Notes: generated by a model from the letters alone, not told the origin. Positions 42,248 through 51,671 are shown, numbered from the stretch's first letter. The stretch: DNA of 64,000 bases from Telluria beijingensis (GCF_030770395.1 NZ_CP132480.1:412153-476152), one strand, 5' to 3'. Program-made: numbers and translations.

Positions 42248-43105
42248 TCAGCCCCCCTGGCGCTTCTTGCCGCCGTGTTCCCGATACTCGGGACAATCCA
42301 CCTGCAGCAGCGAGCGGTCATCCAGGCATACCGCCGTCAGCTTGCCGCCCCACACGCAGCCGCTATCCAGGCCAATCAAATTCGGCCGCTGCACCAGCCC
42401 CAGCGCCGACCAGTGCCCGAACACCACCGTCACGTCCTGCGTCCTGCGCCCCGGCAGGTCGAACCAGGGCAGCAGGCCGCTGCCGGCCGGGCCGGCGTCG
42501 CTTTCCTTGTGCTTGAAATCCATCGTGCCGTCCGGCGCGCACAGGCGCATGCGGGTAAGGGCGTTGACGATGCAGCGCAGGCGGTCCATGCCCTGCAGGC
42601 CATCGTCCCAGCGGTCGGGCAGGTTGCCGTACATCGCGCCGAGGAAGTCGGTCCAGCCGTCGCCGCGCAGCGCGGACTCGACTTCGCCGGCCAGCGCCAT
42701 GGTCTGGCGCGCATCCCACTGCGGCGCCACGCCGGCGTGCACCAGCAGGTGGGCGTCGACGAACATCGCCAGCGGGCGCCGGCGCAGCCAGGCGACCAGT
42801 TCGTCGCGGTCGGGCGCGGCCAGGATCTCGTCGAGGGTGTCGGAGCGGCCCAGGCGCTGGGCTCCGGCCGCCACCGCGATCAGGTGCAGATCGTGGTTGC
42901 CGAGCAGGGCTTCGATGCGCCCGCCGCTCGATTCGGACAGCGCCTTCATGCGCCGCAGCGCGGTGAGCGAATCGGGACCGCGATTAATCAGGTCGCCGAC
43001 AAACAGGATGCGCGCATCACTGCCTGCCGCATCGAAGATGCGGTCCAATAACAGTTGCGCCTCGTGCGCGCAACCCTGCAAGTCGCCAATGGCGTAGGTT
43101 TTCAT
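42248..43105 (-). CDS. apaH: Bis(5'-nucleosyl)-tetraphosphatase, symmetrical
   Basis: ApaH hydrolyses Ap4A to two ADP and removes NpnN caps from RNA. The 285-residue metallophosphatase has [58 protein letters not shown] and GHWSALG. The first motif has Gln in place of the usual His (GDLQG), which I recall as normal in betaproteobacterial ApaH. It stands alone on the minus strand and is convergent with plsC. Confidence 0.94.
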   Translation of the reverse strand: MKTYAIGDLQGCAHEAQLLLDRIFDAAGSDARILFVGDLINRGPDSLTALRRMKALSESSGGRIEALLGNHDLHLIAVAAGAQRLGRSDTLDEILAAPDRDELVAWLRRRPLAMFVDAHLLVHAGVAPQWDARQTMALAGEVESALRGDGWTDFLGAMYGNLPDRWDDGLQGMDRLRCIVNALTRMRLCAPDGTMDFKHKESDAGPAGSGLLPWFDLPGRRTQDVTVVFGHWSALGLVQRPNLIGLDSGCVWGGKLTAVCLDDRSLLQVDCPEYREHGGKKRQGG

Positions 43106-43379
43106 ATTCTCGAGATTGGCTGGTGGAGCCGCGTGCTTTTGCGGATACCGATGATTTTACCCGGCGCCGCGCCGGCCGCCGCGATTTTGCGGATTTCGGC
43201 GCCGGTCTTGTGCTTGAAACGCATGCGACGTCGCCGTTGTTTGACTCAGTTCCAACACCCTGGACACGTTAAATACGTGCGCCCGGAAATGCCCATCCAT
43301 TCCGGTACAATGAATCCGGCTTTACGGCACGCGTAGCGTCCCCGGGATCTCCACATACAGGCATCGAAAGAAAACAATA

Positions 43380-44486
43380 ATGTTCTCGTTTTTCGTGAGC
43401 TTCCTTTCCTGCGCATTGCTGACGCTGCTGGTAATCAAGACCGCGCGAAAACATGGGCTGGGGCTCGATGGCGATTTCGGCGGCGTGCAGAAAGTGCACT
43501 CGCACATGGTCGCGCGTATCGGCGGCATTCCGATTTTCCTCGCGGTGGTGGTGGCGTCCGGGATATCGATCCTGCGCGAACCGCAAATGATGGCGTGGCT
43601 CGCCACCCTGATCGCCTGCGCTGCGGTCGCCATGTCGGGCGGGATCGCCGAGGATTACACGGGCCGCGTTTCTCCGCTGCGCCGCCTGTCGCTGACACTG
43701 GTCGCGGCCGCGCTCGGCTACTGGCTGCTCGATGCGCGCGTCGGCCGCCTCGACCTGCCGTGGGCCGTGGTGCCGATCGAGGCGCTGTGGATCGTGCTGC
43801 CGCTGACGATGCTGGCGGTAGCCGGCATCGCCAACGCCATCAACATCATCGACGGCTTCAACGGCCTCGCCGGCGTGATCAGCATCTTCATGCTGCTGTC
43901 GCTGTCCTACGTGGCGCTGCAGGTGGGCGATATGTTCGTGCTGGTGGCGGCGCTGATCGTCGCCGGCGCCACCGCCGGTTTCCTGATCTGGAACTATCCG
44001 GTGGGCCTGATCTTCCTGGGCGATGGCGGCGCGTATTTCCTCGGCTTCCTGCTCGGCGAGCTGGCGCTGCTGCTGGTGATGCGCAATCCCGGGGTCTCCA
44101 CCTGGTATGCGGCGCTATTGCTGATTTATCCGGCTTTCGAAACGATATTCTCCGCTTATCGCCGCATGTTTGTGCGCGGTAAGTCGCCGGCGATGCCGGA
44201 TGGTATTCACCTGCACAGTTTGATTTTTCGCCGTATCGTGCAATGGACAGTGGGCCCCCGTGAAGCACGCGCCTTGATGAAGCGCAATGCGCGAACCTCT
44301 CCTTATTTATGGCTCATTTCACTGCTGGCGGTGATACCGGCAACGGTGTTCTGGAAAAACACGACGGCCCTGATGTTCTTCTGCTTGTTGTTCATAATCA
44401 GTTACCTATGGTTGTATGGTCGTATCGTTAGATTCAAGTCCCCGCGCTGGCTATTCTTAAGTAAAAAGACTAGGCCGGATGATTGA
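43380..44486 (+). CDS. Undecaprenyl-phosphate sugar-1-phosphate transferase (MraY/WecA family)
   Basis: This is a 368-residue polytopic membrane protein with about ten helices. Family motifs are the start GDFGGVQKVHSHMVARIGG, the aspartates of NAINIIDGFNGLAGVIS, GDGGAYFLGFLLGELA and the cytoplasmic DGIHLHSLIFRR loop. It transfers a sugar-1-phosphate, probably GlcNAc-like, to undecaprenyl phosphate to begin O-antigen or another surface polysaccharide. It lacks the MraY-specific sequence. Its 3' end is visibly more AT-rich than its 5' part. LPS genes lie 2 kb downstream. Confidence 0.88.
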   Translation: MFSFFVSFLSCALLTLLVIKTARKHGLGLDGDFGGVQKVHSHMVARIGGIPIFLAVVVASGISILREPQMMAWLATLIACAAVAMSGGIAEDYTGRVSPLRRLSLTLVAAALGYWLLDARVGRLDLPWAVVPIEALWIVLPLTMLAVAGIANAINIIDGFNGLAGVISIFMLLSLSYVALQVGDMFVLVAALIVAGATAGFLIWNYPVGLIFLGDGGAYFLGFLLGELALLLVMRNPGVSTWYAALLLIYPAFETIFSAYRRMFVRGKSPAMPDGIHLHSLIFRRIVQWTVGPREARALMKRNARTSPYLWLISLLAVIPATVFWKNTTALMFFCLLFIISYLWLYGRIVRFKSPRWLFLSKKTRPDD

Positions 44487-44495
44487 TGTATTATA

Positions 44496-44525
44496 TTGCG
44501 ACAATTAGTGAGAATTCACTAGAAT
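44496..44525 (+). promoter_or_regulatory. hns promoter with palindrome in the spacer
   Basis: TTGCGA (44496-44501) and TAGAAT (44520-44525) are 18 bases apart, upstream of the hns start at 44573. A perfect inverted repeat TAGTGA-GAAT-TCACTA (44506-44521) fills the spacer and touches the -10 box, so a protein bound there would block polymerase. H-NS proteins commonly repress their own genes at AT-rich sites. Confidence 0.45.
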
Positions 44526-44572
44526 CAGTAATTGCTGAATCTGCATTTAATTTCAACGAAGCGAGGAATAAG

Positions 44573-44884
44573 ATGGATCTGTCGAATATGTCCGTAGGCG
44601 ATTTGCGCAACCTGCAAGAGCAAATCAAGCAGGAGATGAAGAAGCGTGAAGGCCAGGAAATGCAGAAGGCGCGCGAGCAAATCCTCGCCATCGCCCAAAG
44701 CGTCGGCGTGCCGCTGAAAGACCTGATGGCCACCGCCGGCCGTGGTTCGAAAGGCGCCACCGTCGCCGTGCGCTATCGCAATCCAGACGATTCGAACCTG
44801 CAATGGACCGGCCGCGGCCGCCAGCCAAAGTGGGTCAAGGAATGGATCGAAGGCGGCAAGTCGATCGACGACCTGCGCGTCTAA
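44573..44884 (+). CDS. hns: H-NS family nucleoid-associated protein
   Basis: This is a 103-residue H-NS/BpH3-like protein. A coiled-coil oligomerisation region (about residues 6-45, with GDLRNLQEQIKQEMKKREGQ) is joined to the DNA-binding C-terminal domain YRNPDDSNLQWTGRGRQPKWVKEWI by an Ala/Gly-rich linker. The GRGRQP loop is the minor-groove hook. ATG 44573 with a GCGAGGAA site is preferred over the frame's earlier start at 44483. It silences AT-rich DNA, which fits the AT-rich segments in this window. It is monocistronic between surface-polysaccharide genes. Confidence 0.93.
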   Translation: MDLSNMSVGDLRNLQEQIKQEMKKREGQEMQKAREQILAIAQSVGVPLKDLMATAGRGSKGATVAVRYRNPDDSNLQWTGRGRQPKWVKEWIEGGKSIDDLRV

Positions 44885-45116
44885 GTACTCCCCGCGCCTG
44901 GCCTCGGCCAGCGCGTAGCGCCCGGGCGCCCGCGGAACCTCACTTCCGCGACGCCGGCGCAGGCCGCGTGCGGCCTCTTCCTACCGCTCCATTCCCACGG
45001 AGCCACCGCTTGCCGGTACAATAGCAGGCAAATTTTTATCATTCCTCCAACATCCGGCGATGACCACGGTCGTTCAGCGATCGGCGCATTCCCTCTCAAG
45101 AATTCCAAGGAAGAAC

Positions 45117-46499
45117 ATGGTTGCTCTCTCGAAAACGATCTTCAAGGCCTATGACATTCGCGGCATCATCGGCAAGACCCTGGATGCGGGCATCGCGCGC
45201 GATATCGGCCGTGCCTTCGGCGCCGCCGCGCTGGCCAAGGGAGAGCGCAAGGTCGTGATCGGCCGCGACGGCCGCCTGTCGGGCCCGGAACTGGCGGCCG
45301 CCCTGAGCGACGGCCTGCGCGATGCCGGCGTCGACGTGATCGACCTGGGCATGGTCGCCACGCCGATGGTGTATTTCGGCACCAACATCCTTGAAACCCG
45401 TTCGGGCATCATGGTCACCGGCAGCCACAATCCGCCCGACTACAACGGCTTCAAGATGGTGATGGCGGGCGAAGCCATCTATGGCGACGCCATCCTCGGC
45501 CTGCACGACAGCATCGCCGCCTACGACGGCAAGATCGCCGAGCAGCGCGGCGAATATGGCACCCATGACATCCGCGCCCAGTACATCGAGCGCATCGTGG
45601 GCGACGTCAAGCTGGCGCGCCCGATGAAGATCGTGGTCGACTGCGGCAACGGCGTCGCCGGCGCCTTCGCGCCCGAGCTGTTCACCCGCATGGGCGCCGA
45701 CGTCGTCGAGCTGTTCTGCGAGGTCGACGGCACCTTCCCGAACCACCACCCGGACCCGGCGCATCCCGAAAACCTGCAGGACGTGATCAAGGCGCTGCAG
45801 GAGACCGACGCCGAGATCGGCCTGGCCTTCGACGGCGACGGCGACCGCCTCGGCCTCGTCACCAAGGATGGCCAGATCATCTTCCCGGACCGCCAGATGA
45901 TGCTGTTCGCGGCCGACGTCCTGTCGCGCAACCCGGGCGCCGAGATCCTGTACGACGTCAAGTGCACGCGCCACCTGGCGCCCTACATCGAAAAGAACGG
46001 CGGCCGTCCGCTGATGTGGAAGACCGGCCACTCGCTGGTCAAGGCCAAGCTGAAGGAAACCGGTTCGCCGCTGGGCGGCGAGATGAGCGGCCATATCTTC
46101 TTCAAGGACCGCTGGTACGGTTTCGACGACGGCCTGTACGCCGGCGCGCGCATGCTCGAGATCCTCACCAAGGGCCAGGATCCATCGGGCCTGCTGAACG
46201 GCCTGCCGATCGCCAGCAGCACCCCGGAGCTGCACCTGCACCTGCAGGAAGGCGAGAACTTCGCCCTGATCGACAAGCTGCGCGTCGATGCGACCTTCCC
46301 GACCTCGGAAAAAATCAACGGCATCGACGGCCTGCGCGTCGAGTACGCGGACGGCTTCGGCCTGGCGCGCGCGTCGAACACGACCCCGGTCGTGGTGCTG
46401 CGCTTCGAAGGCGAGAACCCGGAAGCGCTGGCGCGCATCCAGGGCGAATTCAAGAGCGTGATCCTGGCAGCCAAGCCGGACGCAGACCTGCCGTTCTGA
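45117..46499 (+). CDS. algC: Phosphomannomutase/phosphoglucomutase
   Basis: This alpha-D-phosphohexomutase of 460 residues interconverts hexose 6- and 1-phosphates for LPS and exopolysaccharide sugars. The phospho-serine loop is GIMVTGSHNPPDYNGFKMV, the metal loop LAFDGDGDRLGLV, the sugar-binding loop GGEMSGHIFFKDRW, and the phosphate-binding segment VEYADGFGLARASNTTPVVVLRF. ATG 45117 follows AAGGAAG; the frame from 45060 adds a non-conserved start. waaC begins 9 bases downstream. Whether it prefers mannose or glucose phosphate is not readable. Confidence 0.92.
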   Translation: MVALSKTIFKAYDIRGIIGKTLDAGIARDIGRAFGAAALAKGERKVVIGRDGRLSGPELAAALSDGLRDAGVDVIDLGMVATPMVYFGTNILETRSGIMVTGSHNPPDYNGFKMVMAGEAIYGDAILGLHDSIAAYDGKIAEQRGEYGTHDIRAQYIERIVGDVKLARPMKIVVDCGNGVAGAFAPELFTRMGADVVELFCEVDGTFPNHHPDPAHPENLQDVIKALQETDAEIGLAFDGDGDRLGLVTKDGQIIFPDRQMMLFAADVLSRNPGAEILYDVKCTRHLAPYIEKNGGRPLMWKTGHSLVKAKLKETGSPLGGEMSGHIFFKDRWYGFDDGLYAGARMLEILTKGQDPSGLLNGLPIASSTPELHLHLQEGENFALIDKLRVDATFPTSEKINGIDGLRVEYADGFGLARASNTTPVVVLRFEGENPEALARIQGEFKSVILAAKPDADLPF

Positions 46500-46508
46500 G
46501 GTAGTTGC

Positions 46509-47483
46509 TTGAAGATCCTGCTGGTGCGTGTGTCGTCCCTGGGCGACGTCCTGCACAACCTGCCGATGGTGGCCGACCTGCTGCGCCGCCATCCGGGCGC
46601 CACCATCGACTGGGTGGTCGAGGAAGGCTATGTCAGCCTGGTGCGCCTGAACCCGCAGGTGCGCAAGATCATCCCCTGGGCCCTGCGCCGCTGGCGCAAG
46701 AGCCTGGGCAAGGCCGGGACGCGGGCCGAGATCAAGGCCTTCTTCCGCAACCTGCGCGAAGAAGAATACGACTACGTATTCGACACCCAGGGCCTGCTCA
46801 AGACCGGCATCGTCATGGGCGCCGCGCGGGTACGCCGGGGTGGGAAAAAAATCGGCCTGGCCAACGGCAGCGAAGGCTCGGGCTACGAAGGCATCTCGCG
46901 CATCTTCCACACCGACAGCATTCCCCTGAGCCCGCGCACCCACGCGGTGGCGCGCGGACGGCTGGTGGCGGGCGCCGCGCTCGATTATCCGGTCGATACG
47001 CCGCCCGATTTCGGCCTGCCGGCGCCGGATGCGGCGTCGCGCCCGGCCTTTTTGCCGCAGGAAGACTACGCGGTATTCTTCCACGGGACGGCGCGCGCCG
47101 CCAAGAAGTGGGCGGACGCCAACTGGATCGCGCTCGGCAATGCGCTGGCGCCGCTGCCGGTGCTGCTGCCCTGGGGTTCGGAGGCCGAACGCATCGACGC
47201 CGAGACGCTGGCCGCCGGCATCCCGAATGCGCGCGTGCTGCCGAAACTGTCGATGATGGATGCGGTCGCGCTGGCCCGGCATGCGCGGCTCGCGGTCGGC
47301 GTCGATACCGGCCTGACCCACATCGCTGCCGCCTTCGTGCGGCCGACGATCGAGATCTATTGCGATTCGCCGAAGTGGAAGACCGAGGGCAACTGGTCCG
47401 AGCGCATCGTCAACCTGGGCGACCTGGGCGCGCCGCCTTCGGTCGACGACGTGGTGGCCGCCGCGCGCCGCCTGCTGGCCTAG
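46509..47483 (+). CDS. waaC: Lipopolysaccharide heptosyltransferase I
   Basis: WaaC adds the first heptose to Kdo of the LPS inner core. The 324-residue GT9 protein starts MKILLVRVSSLGDVLHNLPMV (TTG start). It has FDTQGLLKTGIVMGAARV, a VFFHGTARAAKKW strand and the nucleotide-sugar site GVDTGLTHIAAAF. It is followed after 7 bases by waaA, and gmhB, needed for the heptose donor, lies at 51 kb. The preceding phosphohexomutase appears to be in the same operon. Confidence 0.94.
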   Translation: MKILLVRVSSLGDVLHNLPMVADLLRRHPGATIDWVVEEGYVSLVRLNPQVRKIIPWALRRWRKSLGKAGTRAEIKAFFRNLREEEYDYVFDTQGLLKTGIVMGAARVRRGGKKIGLANGSEGSGYEGISRIFHTDSIPLSPRTHAVARGRLVAGAALDYPVDTPPDFGLPAPDAASRPAFLPQEDYAVFFHGTARAAKKWADANWIALGNALAPLPVLLPWGSEAERIDAETLAAGIPNARVLPKLSMMDAVALARHARLAVGVDTGLTHIAAAFVRPTIEIYCDSPKWKTEGNWSERIVNLGDLGAPPSVDDVVAAARRLLA

Positions 47484-47490
47484 GACCGGC

Positions 47491-48777
47491 ATGAATCGCA
47501 CGCTGTATTCCGGCCTGTGGTGGCTGGCGCTGCCGGCGGTGCTGGGCCGCCTGTGGTGGCGCGGGCGCAAGGAGCCGGGCTATCGCGAACATTGGGGCGA
47601 GCGGCTGGCGCTGGACGGCCCGGCGCCCACCGAGCGCGCGACCATCCTGGTGCACGCTGTCTCGGTCGGCGAGACGCGCGCCGCCGAGCCGCTGGTCGAC
47701 GCGGTGCTGGCGGCCTATCCCGACTGCCGCATCCTGCTCACCCATATGACGCCGACCGGACGCGCCACCGGCAAGGCGCTGTTCGCCCGCCACGGCGAGC
47801 GCGTGGTCCAGGCTTACCTGCCGTACGACACGCCGTCGATGACGCGGCGCTTCCTGCGCCGCCACCGCCCGCGCGCCTGCATCCTGATGGAGACCGAGGT
47901 ATGGCCCAACCTGATCCACGCCTGCGCGCGCCTGGATGTGCCGGTGGTGCTGGCCAATGCGCGGTTGTCCGAGAAGTCGCTCAAGCGCGGCCGCAAGGCC
48001 GGCGCCGTGATGCTGGAGGCGGCGCGCGGCTTTGCGCTGGTCGCGGCCCAGACCGAGGCGGATGCCGAACGTATCCGCTCGCTGGGCGCGCCGAACGTGG
48101 CGGTCACCGGCAGCGTCAAGTTCGACGTGACGCCGCCGCCGGCGGCGCTGGAACAGGGCGACTGGCTGCGCGCGCGCATTCGCTCCGGCGGCGCCGAGCG
48201 GCCGGTATTCCTGTGCGCCAGCACGCGCGAGGGCGAGGAAGTGCTGATCCTCGACGCCTGGCAGCGCCTGGCGGACAAGCCGGCCGGCGCGCTATTGGCG
48301 ATCGTGCCGCGCCATCCGCAGCGCTTCGACGAAGTCGCGGCGCTGGCCTCGGCGCGTGGCTTCAAGCTCGCGCGCCGCTCGTTGCTCGACCTGGACCACG
48401 GCATCGATGGCGCCGACGTGCTGCTGGGCGACTCGATGGGCGAGATGTTCGCCTACTACGCCGCCTGCGACTGCGCCTATATCGGCGGCAGCCTGCTGCC
48501 GCTGGGCGGCCAGAACCTGATCGAAGCCTGCGCGCTGGGTAAGCCGGTGCTGGTGGGCGAGCATACCTTCAACTTCCTCGACGCCACCAACGAGGCGGTG
48601 CTTGACGGCGCAGCAAGGCGGGTGGCCGATGCCGACGCCCTGGTCGCGACGGCGGCCGGCCTGTTGCGCGACGGCGCGGCGCGGGTCGGGATGGGAGAAA
48701 AGGCGCTGGCTTTCGCCAATCGCCATCGCGGGGCGACCCTGCGCACTGTTGAACTCGTGCAACGGCTTATTCGCTAG
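47491..48777 (+). CDS. waaA: 3-deoxy-D-manno-octulosonic acid (Kdo) transferase
   Basis: WaaA attaches Kdo residues to lipid IVA. The 428-residue GT30 protein has a membrane-anchoring start (about residues 5-20, LYSGLWWLALPAVLGRLWW), the acceptor-site segment HAVSVGETRAAEPLVDAVL with the catalytic Glu, MTPTGRATGKALF, METEVWPNLIHACARL, and the CMP-Kdo site GGSLLPLGGQNLIEACALG. It is co-directional with waaC. Because waaC follows Kdo addition in LPS assembly, the pair covers consecutive steps. Confidence 0.95.
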   Translation: MNRTLYSGLWWLALPAVLGRLWWRGRKEPGYREHWGERLALDGPAPTERATILVHAVSVGETRAAEPLVDAVLAAYPDCRILLTHMTPTGRATGKALFARHGERVVQAYLPYDTPSMTRRFLRRHRPRACILMETEVWPNLIHACARLDVPVVLANARLSEKSLKRGRKAGAVMLEAARGFALVAAQTEADAERIRSLGAPNVAVTGSVKFDVTPPPAALEQGDWLRARIRSGGAERPVFLCASTREGEEVLILDAWQRLADKPAGALLAIVPRHPQRFDEVAALASARGFKLARRSLLDLDHGIDGADVLLGDSMGEMFAYYAACDCAYIGGSLLPLGGQNLIEACALGKPVLVGEHTFNFLDATNEAVLDGAARRVADADALVATAAGLLRDGAARVGMGEKALAFANRHRGATLRTVELVQRLIR

Positions 48778-48780
48778 GTT

Positions 48781-48810
48781 TTGTTACCATTCCAGTCTGT
48801 ACGGTACAAA
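48781..48810 (+). promoter_or_regulatory. Candidate sigma-70 promoter of the YcxB-like gene
   Basis: TTGTTA (48781-48786) and TACAAA (48805-48810) lie 18 bases apart. They are immediately after the waaA stop and 18 bases before the next start codon, leaving a very short leader that contains the AAAGGGG ribosome site. Confidence 0.4.
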
Positions 48811-48827
48811 ACAAAAGGGGATGCGCC

Positions 48828-49337
48828 ATGTTGTCGTTCAATCACCCGAGGCAGGCGGCACCGGCGCTGGAGGCGATCATGACCGCTGGACCGACGAACG
48901 AAGTTCCGGCGCCGCCACGGGCCGGCGCCATGCCGCTCGAAGCGCTGCACTTCTTCGTGCGCTATTCGCTGCGCGAGTACACCAGTTTCATGTGGCAGCA
49001 CGGCGGCTTTTTGATCCGCCGCCGGCGCGTGCGCTGGCCGGCAAGCCTGTTGCTGCGCCTGAAAAGCACGTTCAGTGCGGCCCTCAATTTCATCCTGCTC
49101 GGTCGCGGGCGGCGCACCTATGAATTCACCATCGACGAACACGGCATCGTGCGCACCAGCGGCGGCGTGACCCTGATCGACTGGGAAGACGTGGCCGCCG
49201 TGCGCACCTACTCGCGCGGCTTCATGATGGTGCTCAAGCGCGGCACGCTGCCTATTCCATTCCGCTGCCTGTCCGAGCGCCAGGTGGATGTGATGCGCGA
49301 GCTGGCGGCGGCGCGGCATGCACTGAGCCTTCGCTGA
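48828..49337 (+). CDS. YcxB-like domain protein of unknown function
   Basis: This is a 169-residue protein. A basic segment with a short hydrophobic stretch (about residues 68-95, VRWPASLLLRLKSTFSAALNFILL) is followed by a compact beta-rich C-terminal part: YEFTIDEHGIVRTSGGVTLIDWEDVAAVRTYSRGF, then MMVLKRGTLPIPFRCL. The last part matches the YcxB-like C-terminal domain pattern, in which a field of view from membrane to cytoplasm is typical. No function is known. Its stop abuts the convergent metallopeptidase gene, with no gap. Confidence 0.65.
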   Translation: MLSFNHPRQAAPALEAIMTAGPTNEVPAPPRAGAMPLEALHFFVRYSLREYTSFMWQHGGFLIRRRRVRWPASLLLRLKSTFSAALNFILLGRGRRTYEFTIDEHGIVRTSGGVTLIDWEDVAAVRTYSRGFMMVLKRGTLPIPFRCLSERQVDVMRELAAARHALSLR

Positions 49338-50240
49338 TCATTCCTCGAACAGCGCCGGCATCTCGTGCGAGCGGCGGCGCAATGCCAGGCGCGCGCCGTC
49401 GTAATCCGGATATACCTCTCCCACCGTGGCCCAGAACGCCGGGCTGTGGTTCATCTCGCGCAGGTGGGCCAGTTCGTGCGCCACCACGTAGTCGACCAGC
49501 GCCAGCGGATAATGGATCAGTTTCCAGTTGAGGCGAATGCTGCCGCCCACCGTGCACGAGCCCCAGCGCGAGCCGGCCGACGACAGCGTGAAGCTGCTGT
49601 AATTCACGCCCAGCCGCGGCGCATACAGGTCCAGGCGCTCGACGAACAGGCGCTTGGCCTCGGCCTGGAACCAGATCTTCACGCGCTCCTTGAGCTGCCA
49701 TTCCGACAGCCCCGGCACCACGCCGATCCATAGCTCGTTACTGGCCGCATCGAACTGGCAATGACTGCGCGCCGCTTCCTCCAGTCGCAGCACGATATCA
49801 AAGCCGAGATAGGGCAGGCGCGCGCCATCCTTCCATTCGATCGGCGCCCGCTGCTGGCGCTGGTCGCGCCGTTCGCCCCGTTCGAGCAGTTTGCTGACGA
49901 TCCAGCGCTGCTTGGCGCGCAGTGCATTGTCGATTTCTTCCAGCGTGACGCGGCGCGGCGCCGTCACGCGCAGGCCGTCGTCGTCGATCGTGAAGCCGAT
50001 CGAGCGGCGCGACGAGCGGCGCAGCGCGTACTCGATGGTGTGGTGGCCGAGGATGATGCGTTTCAGGGGAGGGTCTTGCGGGCCGACGGGCGGCGAGGGA
50101 AGCTTGATGCGGGGCGGCGCCGGCGGCGCCTTGAACAGCGGCTGCGCGGGCGGCGCCGGCCGGTCGGAAGGCCTCAGCGCCGCGAAGAATTCTTGCGCGA
50201 ACAATTCCAGCTGCTGCCCGTCGACCTTGGCCGAGGCCAC
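49338..50240 (-). CDS. YgjP-like M48 family metallopeptidase
   Basis: This protein of about 300 residues has the metal motif HELAHLREMNHSPAFW, preceded by the core signature GSRWGSCTVGGSIRLNWKL and followed by GEVYPDYDGARLALRR. YgjP-like proteins are cytoplasmic zinc metallopeptidase homologues of unknown substrate. The start is uncertain. The frame runs to an ATG at 50450, deep inside the upstream plsC gene, and has no other ATG, so GTG 50240 is chosen to avoid a 169-base overlap. The N-terminal half is Pro/Arg-rich. Confidence 0.82.
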   Translation of the reverse strand: MASAKVDGQQLELFAQEFFAALRPSDRPAPPAQPLFKAPPAPPRIKLPSPPVGPQDPPLKRIILGHHTIEYALRRSSRRSIGFTIDDDGLRVTAPRRVTLEEIDNALRAKQRWIVSKLLERGERRDQRQQRAPIEWKDGARLPYLGFDIVLRLEEAARSHCQFDAASNELWIGVVPGLSEWQLKERVKIWFQAEAKRLFVERLDLYAPRLGVNYSSFTLSSAGSRWGSCTVGGSIRLNWKLIHYPLALVDYVVAHELAHLREMNHSPAFWATVGEVYPDYDGARLALRRRSHEMPALFEE

Positions 50241-50281
50241 GGTCTGTGGTCTCGACTCACGGATCTGGGCGCTGACGTCGC

Positions 50282-51022
50282 TCAGCCACCGTTGTAGGCG
50301 TGGGGCGAAATGACGCGCATTTCGGATTCTATCCAATTTTCTACCTCTTGCATCAGGCTGTCGGGAGTATGGCCGTTGGGCGCGATCGGCTTGCCGATCG
50401 AGACCGTGATCAATCCGGGCCGTTTGATGAACGAATTCTTGGGCCAGCACTCGCCCGAATTATGCGCGATCGGCACCACCACCGCCTGGGTTTCCACAGC
50501 CAGGCGCGTGCCGCCGCTCTTGTACTTTCCCTTCTGGCCGACCGGGATGCGTGTGCCTTCAGGGAACATGATGATCCACTGGCCGTCGGCCAGGCGCCGC
50601 TTGCCGTGGCGGACCACGGAACTGAAGGCATTCTTGCCCTGCTTGCGGTCGATCGGGATCATGCGCAGCAGGCCCATGGCCCAGCCGAAGAAGGGAATGT
50701 ACAGGATTTCCTTCTTGAAGACGTAGACCAGCGGCCGCGTGAGATTGGGCAGCAAAAAGATGGTTTCCCACGCCGACTGGTGTTTGGAGAGCACGATGGC
50801 CGGCGCGTCCGGCAGGTTCTCGTAGCCCTTGAATTCGTAGCGGATGCCGCAGATGACGCGCGCGCACCAGATGATGAAAACGTTCCAGCGCGAGGTGAAC
50901 CAGAAGCGCTTGTTGTACGATAGCGGCGCGGCCAGGAAGCAGAGGCAAGCCCAGATGACGGTAGCGACGACCATGACGATCGTGAACAGCAGGGAACGCA
51001 GGAACAAACTGAAGTTATGCAA
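50282..51022 (-). CDS. plsC: Lysophospholipid acyltransferase (PlsC family), second copy
   Basis: This is a 246-residue PlsC-type protein. The N-terminal membrane helix VMVVATVIWACLCFLAAPL is followed by the motif I box SKHQSAWETIFL (His with Glu in place of Asp), IPIDRKQGKNAF and IIMFPEGTRIP. It is distinct from the 41.4 kb copy (different motif I and lengths). TTG 51022 follows a GGAG and avoids overlapping gmhB; GTG 51106 is the alternative. It is in the operon with glyQS and gmhB, as in many betaproteobacteria. Confidence 0.88.
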   Translation of the reverse strand: MHNFSLFLRSLLFTIVMVVATVIWACLCFLAAPLSYNKRFWFTSRWNVFIIWCARVICGIRYEFKGYENLPDAPAIVLSKHQSAWETIFLLPNLTRPLVYVFKKEILYIPFFGWAMGLLRMIPIDRKQGKNAFSSVVRHGKRRLADGQWIIMFPEGTRIPVGQKGKYKSGGTRLAVETQAVVVPIAHNSGECWPKNSFIKRPGLITVSIGKPIAPNGHTPDSLMQEVENWIESEMRVISPHAYNGG

Positions 51023-51080
51023 AGGGGCTCCGGACAAATCGATCTGTTGCTGGACAGTTTTTTGACTGCTCTTGTAATGA

Positions 51081-51671
51081 TTATGCAGCTTGCGCGCCGC
51101 TTGCACCAGAGGCAGGGCTGGATGGCGGGGAACTCGCGGGCTTGAGGAAGGCGTTCACCATCGCCGCCAGGTCCGGGAACACCTGGGTGCCGGGCGGCAG
51201 GCCGCCGACGGCCTGCGTCTTCTCGCCTTTCCCGGTCAGCACCAGGTAGGGCGCGCAGCCGCGGTTGAAGCCCGCCTGCAGGTCGCGCAGTGAGTCGCCC
51301 ACGGTGGGCACGCACTTCAGGTTGACCTTGAAGCGGCGAGCGATCTCTTCGAACATGCCCGATTTGGGCTTGCGGCAGTCGCAGCCATCGATCGCCGCAT
51401 GCGGGCAAAAGAAGATGGCGTCGATGTCGGCGCCGACCAGGTGGGCCGACGCGTGCAGCTTGGCGTGGATGGCGTTCAGGGTCGTGATGTCGAACAGGCC
51501 GCGCGCGATGCCCGACTGGTTGGTCGCGACCACGACCCGGTAGCCCGCCTGGTTCAGGCGGGCGATCGCCTCGAGCGAGCCAGGGATCGGGATCCACTCG
51601 GCCGGCGACTTGATGAAGTCCGGCGAATCGTGGTTGATCACGCCGTCCCGGTCGAGGATGATCAGCTTCAT
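51081..51671 (-). CDS. gmhB: D-glycero-beta-D-manno-heptose-1,7-bisphosphate 7-phosphatase
   Basis: GmhB removes the 7-phosphate in ADP-heptose synthesis for the LPS core. The 196-residue HAD protein has the nucleophile motif ILDRDGVIN (Asp7, Asp9), ATNQSGIARG, the zinc cluster FFCPHAAIDGCDCRKPKSG and the late GDSLRDLQAG. ATG 51671 has AAGGAAGAG upstream; the frame from 51704 is longer but lacks support. The C-terminal Ala/Ser/Pro tail is not conserved. It is co-transcribed with glyS. waaC, which uses the product, is at 46.5 kb. Confidence 0.94.
   Translation of the reverse strand: MKLIILDRDGVINHDSPDFIKSPAEWIPIPGSLEAIARLNQAGYRVVVATNQSGIARGLFDITTLNAIHAKLHASAHLVGADIDAIFFCPHAAIDGCDCRKPKSGMFEEIARRFKVNLKCVPTVGDSLRDLQAGFNRGCAPYLVLTGKGEKTQAVGGLPPGTQVFPDLAAMVNAFLKPASSPPSSPASGASGAQAA

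Noticed and set aside
45096..47570. Minus-strand frame of 824 residues opposite algC and waaC
   Set aside because: It runs through two well-defined genes on the other strand and has no plausible domain.
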